Origin: CAVQZA01 sp963718355 | Lineage (GTDB): Bacteria; Actinomycetota; Thermoleophilia; Gaiellales; Gaiellaceae | DNA: 64,000 nt | Reading direction: 5' to 3' | Assembly: GCA_963718355.1 (NCBI GenBank) | Contig: CAVQZA010000015.1 | Location: 1 to 64,000, forward strand | Translations under genes and position numbers: made by a program | The notes under the pieces: model-generated | What the model was told of the DNA's origin: nothing | The model's database searches: none | What the model saw: the letters and a program-made list of their open reading frames with translations, nothing else | Shown: positions 57,353 through 64,000 of the stretch, piece after piece | How the letters are laid out: every line of letters starts with the position of its first letter | Position numbering within the stretch: position 1 is the first letter of the stretch

Positions 57353-58418
57353 AGCCGAACAGGCCGTGCGTGGCGAGCTCCGTCGGGCCTCGCCAGAGAT
57401 GCGGGCCTGACGCGAAGAACAGCTCGTCCTTCTCGCCCGCCAGGCCGCCGTTGCCGAAGGCGATTCCCCACACGCCGTTCAGGACGAGCGGCTTGCCGCC
57501 GCGTCCGGCCAGAGCGCCGTCGAACGACCAGCGACCACGAGACTTGCGGAACGCGTTCACATGGCCGTCGCCGAAGTTCGCGACGAGCAGGTCGCCCGAG
57601 TAGCGGCCGAAGGTCGCCGGCGCCATCGCGAGGCCCCACGGCTCGTTCAGCACGCCCATCCGCGCAACGTGGGCCACGAGCCGGCCCTCGAGGTCGTACT
57701 CGTCGACGTAACCGCCGGTCGGATCGTCGTTGCCGTTCACCGGCGCCCGCCCGACGTACGTGACGAAGAGATGGCCGCCGAGCGCCTGGATGTTGTCTGG
57801 CGCGTACCAGGCCGGAACGGCCGGGTCGCTGAATGAGCCGGCGACGCGCGTCCGCCGCCACTTCGAGTCGAAGACCTTGACCTGCGCATTGTGGAAATCG
57901 GTCGCGTAGAGCCGCCCGCCCGCGACGGCGACGCCGCGGAAGATCGTGCCGAGGCCTGCGTCGTCGACGACGATCTCCGACTCGGTCGACCAGCCGGTCG
58001 GCACCGTCGGCGTCCAGGCGCGGATCCGCCCGTCCTCACACGCGTAGATGAACCGCGCCGGGTCGGACTTGCCGCCGGCCGACACGAGGAAGCCGTGGAA
58101 CCCGCCGTAGGTCGTGATCCCCGTCGGCCCACCGGGCACCTTCACCGTGAGCGCCTGCTTGCGGCCGTCGCCCGAGTAGAGGGCGCTCGTGCCGCTGGCC
58201 TCGTTGGTCGTCCACCACGGGCCCGTCGCCGTTGCGGCGAGACCCCAGCCGTTCACCAGCACGGCGTCGCGCACCGGCGCGGCGACACCGCCGTCCGAGA
58301 CGAGGCTGTGAACGACGTAGCCCGAAGAGGCCCGCGACGCGCCGACATAGACGCCGACAGCCACCGCTACGACGGCGATCGCGACCGCTGCACCGACCCG
58401 GCTTCGCGTCAGCTGCAT
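57336..58418 (-). CDS. TIGR03118-type secreted beta-propeller protein
   Basis: A 360-residue protein with a signal or anchor helix (VGAAVAIAVVAVAVGVYVGA) and six-bladed-propeller-like repeats. Motifs of the uncharacterised TIGR03118 family are visible: LVNGWGLAATATGPWWTTNE, VPGGPTGITTYGG, ATDFHNAQVKVFDS, LNEPWGLAMAPATFG and LLVANFGDGHVNAF. The function is unknown; it acts outside the membrane. ATG 58418 lies 7 nt after TAAGCT; GTG 58424 is the alternative start. Confidence 0.85.
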   Translation of the reverse strand: MQLTRSRVGAAVAIAVVAVAVGVYVGASRASSGYVVHSLVSDGGVAAPVRDAVLVNGWGLAATATGPWWTTNEASGTSALYSGDGRKQALTVKVPGGPTGITTYGGFHGFLVSAGGKSDPARFIYACEDGRIRAWTPTVPTGWSTESEIVVDDAGLGTIFRGVAVAGGRLYATDFHNAQVKVFDSKWRRTRVAGSFSDPAVPAWYAPDNIQALGGHLFVTYVGRAPVNGNDDPTGGYVDEYDLEGRLVAHVARMGVLNEPWGLAMAPATFGRYSGDLLVANFGDGHVNAFRKSRGRWSFDGALAGRGGKPLVLNGVWGIAFGNGGLAGEKDELFFASGPHLWRGPTELATHGLFGSISAG

Positions 58419-58434
58419 GCGCACGAGCTTACTT

Positions 58435-58466
58435 ACGAAAGAGGGGCGCGGTCTCCCGCGCCCCTC
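58435..58466 (-). terminator. hairpin terminator of the prepilin gene
   Basis: On the minus strand GAGGGGCGCGG-GAGA-CCGCGCCCCTC (58466-58441) is a perfect 11-bp stem with a GAGA loop, followed by TTTCGT. It lies just after the prepilin stop and before the -10 of the next minus-strand gene. Confidence 0.8.
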
Positions 58467-58490
58467 GGCAAAGCTCAGGTCGGCCTGCGG

Positions 58491-58877
58491 TCAGCAGACG
58501 CCCGTGATGATGTCGCCCGACGGGCCGCCCTTGTGGTAGGTCGAGGTGCCCGGGACGGTGTTCTGGATGCAGTAGCTGGTGCTGGTGGCGCGGACGATCT
58601 TGATGTTCTTGATGCCCGCGTCGTAGCTCTGCTGGAGCTTGGTGAGCGTGACGCCGGTGTAGCCGGTGGAGTGGTCGGCGTTGAAGCCTTCCATGCCCGG
58701 CACGGCGGCGCGCACGTTGGCTTTCGCAGCCGAGACGTTTGCCCGGGTGCGGAAGCTGAGGTAGGACGGCACTGCGATCGCCAGCAGGATGCCGAGGATG
58801 ATGATCACGACGAGCAGCTCGATCAACGTGAAACCGCTCTCTTCGCGTGCGAGGCGGCGCCTCAGCATGGAAGTCAT
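58491..58877 (-). CDS. type IV prepilin-like / pseudopilin protein
   Basis: A 128-residue pilin. It has a short basic leader (MTSMLRRRLAREESG), a class III cleavage site G|FTLIELLVVIIILGILLAIA with Glu at +5, the conserved hydrophobic helix and a small globular head with two Cys (YCIQN and the terminal Cys). It is processed by a prepilin peptidase not encoded here. ATG 58877 has AGAAGGAG 7 nt upstream. A strong terminator follows, so it is monocistronic and probably highly expressed. Confidence 0.92.
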   Translation of the reverse strand: MTSMLRRRLAREESGFTLIELLVVIIILGILLAIAVPSYLSFRTRANVSAAKANVRAAVPGMEGFNADHSTGYTGVTLTKLQQSYDAGIKNIKIVRATSTSYCIQNTVPGTSTYHKGGPSGDIITGVC

Positions 58878-58924
58878 TTTTTTGCTCCTTCTAGGTGGTC
58901 GAAACGGTGGCACCACTCGTATCG

Positions 58925-58937
58925 GGTGTGACACACC
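58925..58937. repeat. inverted repeat GGTGTG-A-CACACC upstream of the prepilin gene
   Basis: A perfect 6-bp inverted repeat with a 1-bp centre, about 50 bp before the prepilin start, in the 149-bp divergent region shared with the DUF5684-like gene. It is a candidate operator; no matching regulator is known from this window. Confidence 0.35.
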
Positions 58938-59026
58938 GCAGCGTGAGACTCGATGGAGGGATAGAGCGTTGCCGTCCGTCCACCCGAGTACGGTGAACAG
59001 ACCTGGCGTTCTCCGGAAGGGCAACC

Positions 59027-59374
59027 ATGAACGGCATCACCTGGATCATTTACATCGCCGTCTACGTCCTGGTCGTCGCCGGCTGGTGGATGATGTTCAC
59101 CAAGGCGGGTGAGGAGGGCTGGAAGGCGATCATTCCGATCTGGAACTTCCTGATCGTGCTCAAGATCGTCGGGCGCGACTGGTGGTGGATCATCCTCGCG
59201 ATCATCCCGATCGTCGGCATCGTGATCTGGTTCATCATCTCGCTCGACCTCGCGAAGAGCTTCGGCCGGGGCACCGGTTTCGGCGTCGGCCTGTTCTTCC
59301 TGTCGTTCATCTTCGCCCCGATCCTCGGATTCGGAAGCGACACGTACAAGGGGCCGGCGGCCGCCTCTAGCTAG
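59027..59374 (+). CDS. DUF5684-like small membrane protein
   Basis: A 115-residue protein with three or four hydrophobic helices. It has the pattern AGEEGWKAIIPIWNFLIVLK, GRDWWWIILAIIPIVGIVIW and LDLAKSFGRGTGFGVGLFFL, seen in DUF5684 and signal-peptidase-associated small membrane proteins. The function is unknown. ATG 59027 has GGAAGGG 5-6 nt upstream. Its TAG stop and the TAG of the convergent gene share the same CTAG. Confidence 0.85.
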   Translation: MNGITWIIYIAVYVLVVAGWWMMFTKAGEEGWKAIIPIWNFLIVLKIVGRDWWWIILAIIPIVGIVIWFIISLDLAKSFGRGTGFGVGLFFLSFIFAPILGFGSDTYKGPAAASS

Positions 59375-59991
59375 TCTTCGCCGGGGACGACCTTGCCGTT
59401 CTGCGCGGCGCGGGCCCGGAGGTCACGCTCGGTTTCGAGCGCCTCCGCGGCCCGCTCCAGCAGTTCGCAGACGACGGTCAGGCGCTCGGCCTCCGAGCGC
59501 AGCTCGAGCAGCCGCTGCTTCGGCTCGGCGCCGAAGTCGACCCGGGCGCCGATCTCGAACGAGAGCAGTGCCGCGTCGGGGTCGGGATCGTCGGGAGGCG
59601 CCGGTACGAGCGCCGCCAGGCGCCGGTAGAGCGCGAACGCCTTCGCGGCCAGCTCGTCGTCGCGGTCCTCGCCCTCGTCCTCGAACGGCTCGATCTCGGC
59701 GGTCTGGAACGAGCGGCCTTCGGTGAGCGCGACGAGACGGAAGCGGTGGCCGCCTTCGACCGCGATGTTCAGGCGGCCGTCCGGGAGCCGTTCGAGCACC
59801 TCGACCACCGAGACGCGGGTGCCCACCTCGCGTAGCCCGCTCTCGTCGTCGGCCAGCAGGATCCCGAACTCGCTCTCCTCGTCGAGGCATTCGGCGATCA
59901 GCTCCAGATAGCGCGGCTCGAAGATGTGCAAGGGCGCCTGCTCGGTCGGGAGCAGCACCAGGCCGAGCGGAAAGAGGCCGATCTCGGGCAC
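59371..59991 (-). CDS. LON-substrate-binding-domain protein
   Basis: A 206-residue stand-alone homologue of the Lon N-terminal domain: IGLFPLGLVLLPTEQAPLHI, FEPRYLELIAECLDEESEFG, VGTRVSVVEVLERLPDGRLN and GGHRFRLVAL, then a helical C-terminal part. There is no ATPase or protease domain. Such proteins may bind unfolded substrates; the role is unproven. GTG 59991 lies 8 nt after TACCCT. Confidence 0.9.
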   Translation of the reverse strand: MPEIGLFPLGLVLLPTEQAPLHIFEPRYLELIAECLDEESEFGILLADDESGLREVGTRVSVVEVLERLPDGRLNIAVEGGHRFRLVALTEGRSFQTAEIEPFEDEGEDRDDELAAKAFALYRRLAALVPAPPDDPDPDAALLSFEIGARVDFGAEPKQRLLELRSEAERLTVVCELLERAAEALETERDLRARAAQNGKVVPGED

Positions 59992-60045
59992 GACTCGACA
60001 GGGTACGCGGTCGCCGCCGGCGCGCGACCGCTACAATCCGCCGCC

Positions 60046-60714
60046 GTGGCTGGTGAGAGAGTCAAACTCGAGGTGCTCGCGCGCGAGACGCGTGGTGACG
60101 GCCCTGCCCGCAGGCTGCGGGCCGAGGGCATGATCCCGGGCGTTCTCTACGGCCGCTCTGCGCCCCACGCGATCGCCGTCGAGGAACGCGAGCTGCGCCG
60201 AGCGCTACACGGGCCGGGCGGCATGCACACCATTCTCGACGTCGTCGTCGGCGACACGGCCACCGCGCACCCGTCGGTGCTCAAGGATTTCCAGCTTCAT
60301 CCCGTCAGCGGCAGGATCCTCCACATCGACCTGCAGGAGGTGCGGCTCGACCAGCCGATCACCGCCGCGGTGTCGGTCCACCTGATCGGCGAGTCGCCGG
60401 GCGCCAAGGTCGGCGGCATCCTCTCCCAGCAGATCCGCGAGATCAGCGTCGAGGCGCTGCCGATGGAGGTGCCCGAGCACGTCGAGCTCGACATCAGCAG
60501 CCTCGAGATGGGCGACTCGCTCCGGCTCGCCGACGTCGCCACGATCGCCGGCGTGACCTACCTCGACGATCCCGACACGGTGCTCGTCAGCGTCACCGCA
60601 CCGCGCGCGATCGAGGAGATCGAGGTCGTCGAGGGCGAAGAGGGCGAAGAGGCCGCTGCCGAGGGCGAGGCTGCTGCCGACGGCGAGGCCGAGTCCTCCG
60701 ACTCGTCGGAGTAA
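60046..60714 (+). CDS. rplY: ribosomal protein bL25, CTC/TL5 long form
   Basis: A 222-residue 5S-rRNA-binding protein. The N-terminal L25 domain (VKLEVLARETRGDGPARRLR, GMIPGVLYGR) is followed by the TL5/CTC C-terminal domain (LPMEVPEHVELDISSLEMGD, LDDPDTVLVSVTAPR). A long acidic Glu/Ala/Ser tail ends the protein. GTG 60046 lies 8 nt after TACAAT, a consensus-like -10. Its stop overlaps the pth ATG (TAATG), the common ctc-pth pair. Confidence 0.95.
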   Translation: MAGERVKLEVLARETRGDGPARRLRAEGMIPGVLYGRSAPHAIAVEERELRRALHGPGGMHTILDVVVGDTATAHPSVLKDFQLHPVSGRILHIDLQEVRLDQPITAAVSVHLIGESPGAKVGGILSQQIREISVEALPMEVPEHVELDISSLEMGDSLRLADVATIAGVTYLDDPDTVLVSVTAPRAIEEIEVVEGEEGEEAAAEGEAAADGEAESSDSSE

Positions 60715-61307
60715 TGCGGCTCCTCCGTCGGGGCGAGCAGGCCTCGACGCTCGATCTCCTCGTCGCAGGCCTCGGCAATCCCGGCCGCGAGTACGAGCGC
60801 ACGCGCCACAACGCGGGTTGGCTGGTGGTCGACGAGCTCGCGCGGCGCCACGGCGTTTCGTTTCGCGGAAAGTTCTCGGGCCGGCTCGCCGAGGCGCGGC
60901 TCGGCGAGGGCCGGATCGCGCTGCTCAAGCCGGAGACGTTCATGAACGAGTCGGGCCGCTCGATCGCGCCCGCGGCTCGGTTCTTCAAGCTCGAGGCCGG
61001 GTCGGTGCTCGTCGTCCATGACGATGTCGACCTCGAGTTCGGCCGCGTCCAGGTTCGCCTCGGCGGCGGGCTCGCGGGGCACAACGGCCTGCGCTCGGTC
61101 GCGCAGTCGCTCGGCACGCCGGAGTTCCTACGCGTGCGGCTCGGCGTCGGCCGGCCCGGACGCGGCGACCGGCGGCCCGTGGCCGACTACGTTCTCTCGC
61201 CGTTCGCCCCGGATGAGGACGCCGAAGCGCTGATCGCGCTCGGCGCCGACGCCGTCGAGGCGCTGCTCGCCGACGGTCTCGACGCCGCGCAGTCGCGCTT
61301 CAACTAG
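60714..61307 (+). CDS. pth: peptidyl-tRNA hydrolase
   Basis: A 197-residue enzyme that recycles peptidyl-tRNA. Motifs are VAGLGNPGREYERTRHNAGW (with the catalytic His), LLKPETFMNESG, VVHDDVDLEFGRVQVRLGGG and LAGHNGLRSVAQSLGT. ATG 60714 overlaps the rplY stop. An N-terminal extension of about 14 residues precedes the usual start. Confidence 0.96.
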   Translation: MRLLRRGEQASTLDLLVAGLGNPGREYERTRHNAGWLVVDELARRHGVSFRGKFSGRLAEARLGEGRIALLKPETFMNESGRSIAPAARFFKLEAGSVLVVHDDVDLEFGRVQVRLGGGLAGHNGLRSVAQSLGTPEFLRVRLGVGRPGRGDRRPVADYVLSPFAPDEDAEALIALGADAVEALLADGLDAAQSRFN

Positions 61308-61326
61308 GGGCTACACTCGACCCGGG

Positions 61327-61342
61327 CGAGACGCGTGTCTCG
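61327..61342 (+). promoter_or_regulatory. hairpin/palindrome CGAGAC-GCGT-GTCTCG before mfd
   Basis: A 6-bp inverted repeat 10 nt before the mfd ATG and about 10 nt after TACACT (61312-61317), which could be its -10. It might be an operator or a hairpin in the mfd leader. It does not match the actinobacterial LexA box. Confidence 0.4.
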
Positions 61343-61352
61343 TCCCTTCGTC

Positions 61353-64000
61353 ATGGACCGCCCGACTCTTCACGCCTTCGTCCGCGAGCTTGTCGCGCAC
61401 GAGCGCCTGCAGGCTTTCGCCGAGGCGCTGCCTGCCCGCGCGCGCGTGTCCGAGCCCGCGCTGCCGCTCGTGCTCGCATCGCTGTGGGAGACGCTTCAGC
61501 GCCCGCTCGTCTGCCTGCTCGCCGACGACGCCGACGCCCGAGACGTGGCCGAGGCCGCGGGCTGGTTCCTCGGCGAGGAGAACGTCGCGCTGCTACCCGG
61601 GCGAGGCGTGCGCTGGGAGACCGGGCTCGAGCCGCCGCCGCATCTCGTCGGCGAGCGTTCGCGAGCGCTCGACGTGCTCGCTGGGGGTGGGCTCATCTGC
61701 GCCTCCGCAGCCGCGCTTGCGGAGCCCGCGCCTCCGGTCGCGTCGCGTCCGGCACCGCTGCGGCTCACAATCGGCGACGAGCCGGGGATCGACGAGATCG
61801 CCGAGCAGCTCGCGCTCGCCGGCTACGAGCGGGCCGAGCGGGCCGACGAGCGCGGCCAGTTTGCCGTCCGCGGTGGAATCCTCGACATCTTTCCGACCAC
61901 CGGCCGCGAGCCGCTGCGCGTCGAGCTCTTCGGCGACGAGATCGAGGCGATCCGCGCCTTCTCGCCGTTCACCCAGCGCGCGCTGCGCCCGGTCGCCGAA
62001 GCCGTGATCTATCCGGCGGCCGAGCGGCGCCTCGACCTGCTCGAGGACTGGCACGGGGAGGAGGGCGAGGTCAGGCCGGTGCCGAACGATCTCGTCGCGC
62101 TACTGCCCGACGGCCCCGATTTCGTCTGGCAGGCCGACGAGGTGCGCGCGATCTGGGAGGAGGAGGGCCACCGGCCCGTGTCGCTGAAGGGCGCTTCCGA
62201 GCTCGACCCGCTGCCGATGAACCAGCCCTTCGCCTTCGAGGCGCAACGGCCCGCGATCGCCGCTCGCGGGCTCGCCGAGGCCGAGAACGAGCTCGCCGCA
62301 TTCGTCCGCGCCGGCCTCCGGGTTGTCGTCGCGTTCCCGCACAAGGGCGAGGCCGCGCGCACCGAACGGCTGCTGCGGAAGGTCGAGGCGGGGACGCTCG
62401 AGGGCGATCTGCCCGCCGAGGCCGAGCTGCTCTTCGCCGTCGCCCCGGCCCGACGCGGCTTCGTCTGGCGCGAGCTCGGCTTCGTCCTCCTGCCCGATGC
62501 CCAGGTCTTCCGGCGCCGCGCCCGCCGCGTCGACACTCGCCTCGGGCGCGCGCTGCAGTCGTTCGCCGACCTGCGCACCGGTGACTACGTCGTCCACGAG
62601 GACCACGGCATCGGGCAGCTGATCGGCTTCGAGACCAAGGAGGTCGCGGGCGTCACGCGCGACTACCTCCACATCGCCTTCAGGGGCGAGGACCGGCTCT
62701 ACGTCCCGCACGAGCAGCTCGGGAAGGTCTCGCGCTACATCGGCGCCGATGCGAAGGCGCCCGCGCTCTCCAAGCTCGGCGGCAAGGCCTGGCAGAACCT
62801 CAGGAGCCGCGCCCGCGAGTCGGTGCAGGAGCTCGCCGGCGAGCTGATCGCGCTCTACGCACAGCGCCAGCAGGCCCAGGGCATGCCGTTCGACCTCGCA
62901 AACGAGTGGCTCCGGCAGGTCGAAGCGGCCTTCCCGTACCAGGAGACCGACGACCAGCAGCGCGCGATCGAAGCGGTGATGGAGGATCTCGAGGCGCCGC
63001 GCCCGATGGACAGGCTCGTCTGCGGCGACGTCGGCTTCGGCAAGACCGAGGTCGCGCTGCGGGCCGCATTCGCCGTCGCGGTGAACGGGAAGCAGGTGCT
63101 GTTCCTCGTGCCGACGACGATCCTCGCCGAGCAGCATTGGCACACGCTCCGTGACCGCTTCCGCGACTTCCCGGTCCGCGTCGAGATGGTCTCGCGCTTC
63201 CGGCCGGCCAAGGAGGTCAAGCAGGTGCTCGCCGACTACACGGCGGGCAAGGTCGAGATCCTCGTCGGCACGCACCGGCTGCTCTCGCGCGACGTGATCG
63301 CGAAGGATCTCGGTCTCGTGATCCTCGACGAGGAGCAGCGCTTCGGCGTCGCGCAGAAGGAGCTGCTCCGTTCGCTGCGGCTCGAGGTCGACGTGCTCGC
63401 GCTCTCGGCGACGCCGATCCCGCGCACGCTGCACATGTCGCTCTCCGGCCTGCGCGACATCTCGATCATCGAGACGCCGCCGGAAGGGCGCCGCCCGATT
63501 CGCACCGTCGTCTCCGAGTACGACGAGGACATGGTGAAGGCCGCGCTCGAGCGAGAGCACGAGCGCGGTGGCCAGAGCTTCTACCTGCACAACCGCGTCG
63601 AGTCGATCGAGGCCGCGGCCGAGAAGCTGCAGCAACTCGCGCCGGGGCTCCGGTTCATCGTCGCCCACGGGAAGATGCCGGAGCGCCAGCTCGAGGAGCA
63701 GATGCACTCGTTCCTGGCCGGCGACGCGGACGTCCTCGTCTCGACGACGATCATCGAGTCGGGTCTCGACATCCCGCAGGCGAACACGCTCATCGTCGAG
63801 CGCGCGGACATGCTCGGCCTCTCGCAGCTCTACCAGATCCGTGGGCGCGTGGGCCGCTCCGACCGGGCCGCCCACGCCTACCTCTTCTACCCCGAATCGT
63901 CGGAGCTGACGCCCGAGGCGCGGGCGCGGCTCTCGACGCTGGCCGACCACACCGAGCTCGGCGCCGGCTTCGCGATCGCGATGCGCGACCTCGAGATCCG
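61353..64000 (+). CDS. mfd: transcription-repair coupling factor, 3' end outside the window
   Basis: At least 882 codons are present, running off the window. An N-terminal UvrB-like module (RGGILDIFPTTGREPLRVELFGD) is followed by the RNA-polymerase-interacting domain (GDYVVHEDHGIGQLIGFETK) and the RecG-like translocase: Walker A GDVGFGKTEVALRAA, LVPTTILAEQHW, DEEQRFG, LSATPIPRTLHMS, TTIIESGLDIPQANTLIVE and RGRVGRS. It removes RNA polymerase stalled at lesions and recruits UvrA. ATG 61353 lacks a Shine-Dalgarno. Confidence 0.96.
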   Translation, partial: MDRPTLHAFVRELVAHERLQAFAEALPARARVSEPALPLVLASLWETLQRPLVCLLADDADARDVAEAAGWFLGEENVALLPGRGVRWETGLEPPPHLVGERSRALDVLAGGGLICASAAALAEPAPPVASRPAPLRLTIGDEPGIDEIAEQLALAGYERAERADERGQFAVRGGILDIFPTTGREPLRVELFGDEIEAIRAFSPFTQRALRPVAEAVIYPAAERRLDLLEDWHGEEGEVRPVPNDLVALLPDGPDFVWQADEVRAIWEEEGHRPVSLKGASELDPLPMNQPFAFEAQRPAIAARGLAEAENELAAFVRAGLRVVVAFPHKGEAARTERLLRKVEAGTLEGDLPAEAELLFAVAPARRGFVWRELGFVLLPDAQVFRRRARRVDTRLGRALQSFADLRTGDYVVHEDHGIGQLIGFETKEVAGVTRDYLHIAFRGEDRLYVPHEQLGKVSRYIGADAKAPALSKLGGKAWQNLRSRARESVQELAGELIALYAQRQQAQGMPFDLANEWLRQVEAAFPYQETDDQQRAIEAVMEDLEAPRPMDRLVCGDVGFGKTEVALRAAFAVAVNGKQVLFLVPTTILAEQHWHTLRDRFRDFPVRVEMVSRFRPAKEVKQVLADYTAGKVEILVGTHRLLSRDVIAKDLGLVILDEEQRFGVAQKELLRSLRLEVDVLALSATPIPRTLHMSLSGLRDISIIETPPEGRRPIRTVVSEYDEDMVKAALEREHERGGQSFYLHNRVESIEAAAEKLQQLAPGLRFIVAHGKMPERQLEEQMHSFLAGDADVLVSTTIIESGLDIPQANTLIVERADMLGLSQLYQIRGRVGRSDRAAHAYLFYPESSELTPEARARLSTLADHTELGAGFAIAMRDLEI

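Noticed and set aside
58878..59026. c-di-GMP riboswitch upstream of the prepilin gene
   Set aside because: No GEMM core sequence is found; only a simple inverted repeat is present.

Overview
This 64 kb window is a gene-dense, very GC-rich chromosome segment from what looks like a deep-branching actinobacterium of the Thermoleophilia/Gaiellales kind. That placement is inference. It rests on the dnaK-grpE-dnaJ-hspR-clpB operon, inositol-phosphate synthase next to a PI-phosphate-synthase-type enzyme, heavy GTG use as start codon, and very tight overlapping gene packing. I see no insertion sequence, phage, integrase or CRISPR array. No gene-free stretch exceeds about 300 bases. The two longest gaps (4035-4218 and 16416-16676) each hold a leader peptide and RNA hairpins.

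0-17 kb: amino-acid biosynthesis. leuCD on the plus strand faces a long minus-strand run. In transcription order that run is: a branched-chain leader peptide, a catalytically stripped LeuB-fold protein, ilvB, ilvH, ilvC, hom, thrC, thrB, a rhodanese, ilvD, a SAM-I riboswitch, a second zinc-ribbon threonine synthase, chorismate mutase, leuB, a Phe-rich leader peptide, and pheA. Many junctions are ATGA or GTGA overlaps, so the run looks like a co-translated supercluster. It has three embedded RNA controls, sensing charged branched-chain tRNA, SAM and charged tRNA-Phe.

17-32 kb: mixed housekeeping. This holds an M3 peptidase, YjbQ, RlmD, a dipeptidase, a presenilin-like membrane protease candidate, a UDG-fold protein, a glycosyltransferase-PHP fusion, a CDGSH protein, and a tandem ribbon-helix-helix domain fused in frame to inositol-3-phosphate synthase. 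An HbpS-like protein, a CDP-alcohol phosphatidyltransferase and a PAP2 enzyme follow, then moaA, a frameshifted pepT and two EamA exporters.

32-48 kb: the heat-shock operon with its own HspR repressor, then a CHRD protein, a cupin, a nucleosidase, a GYD protein, pseudouridine catabolism (psuK-psuG), a GT-C-like glycosyltransferase, an FmdB-type zinc ribbon, an LCP cell-wall ligase, ROK glucokinase and RsmI.

48-64 kb: a degenerate LytM/M23 envelope protein, then metG-tatD-rsmA-ispE, a tRNA-like remnant beside tRNA-Gln, glmU-prs, several small proteins, a prepilin, a DUF5684-like membrane protein, a LON-substrate-binding-domain protein, the rplY/ctc-pth pair and the first part of mfd, cut by the window end.

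A recurring promoter rule is visible. A TAnnnT hexamer lies 6-8 nt before ATG or GTG for roughly twenty genes, which predicts widespread leaderless mRNAs. At three divergent gene pairs a TAnnnTA heptamer can serve as the -10 element on both strands.
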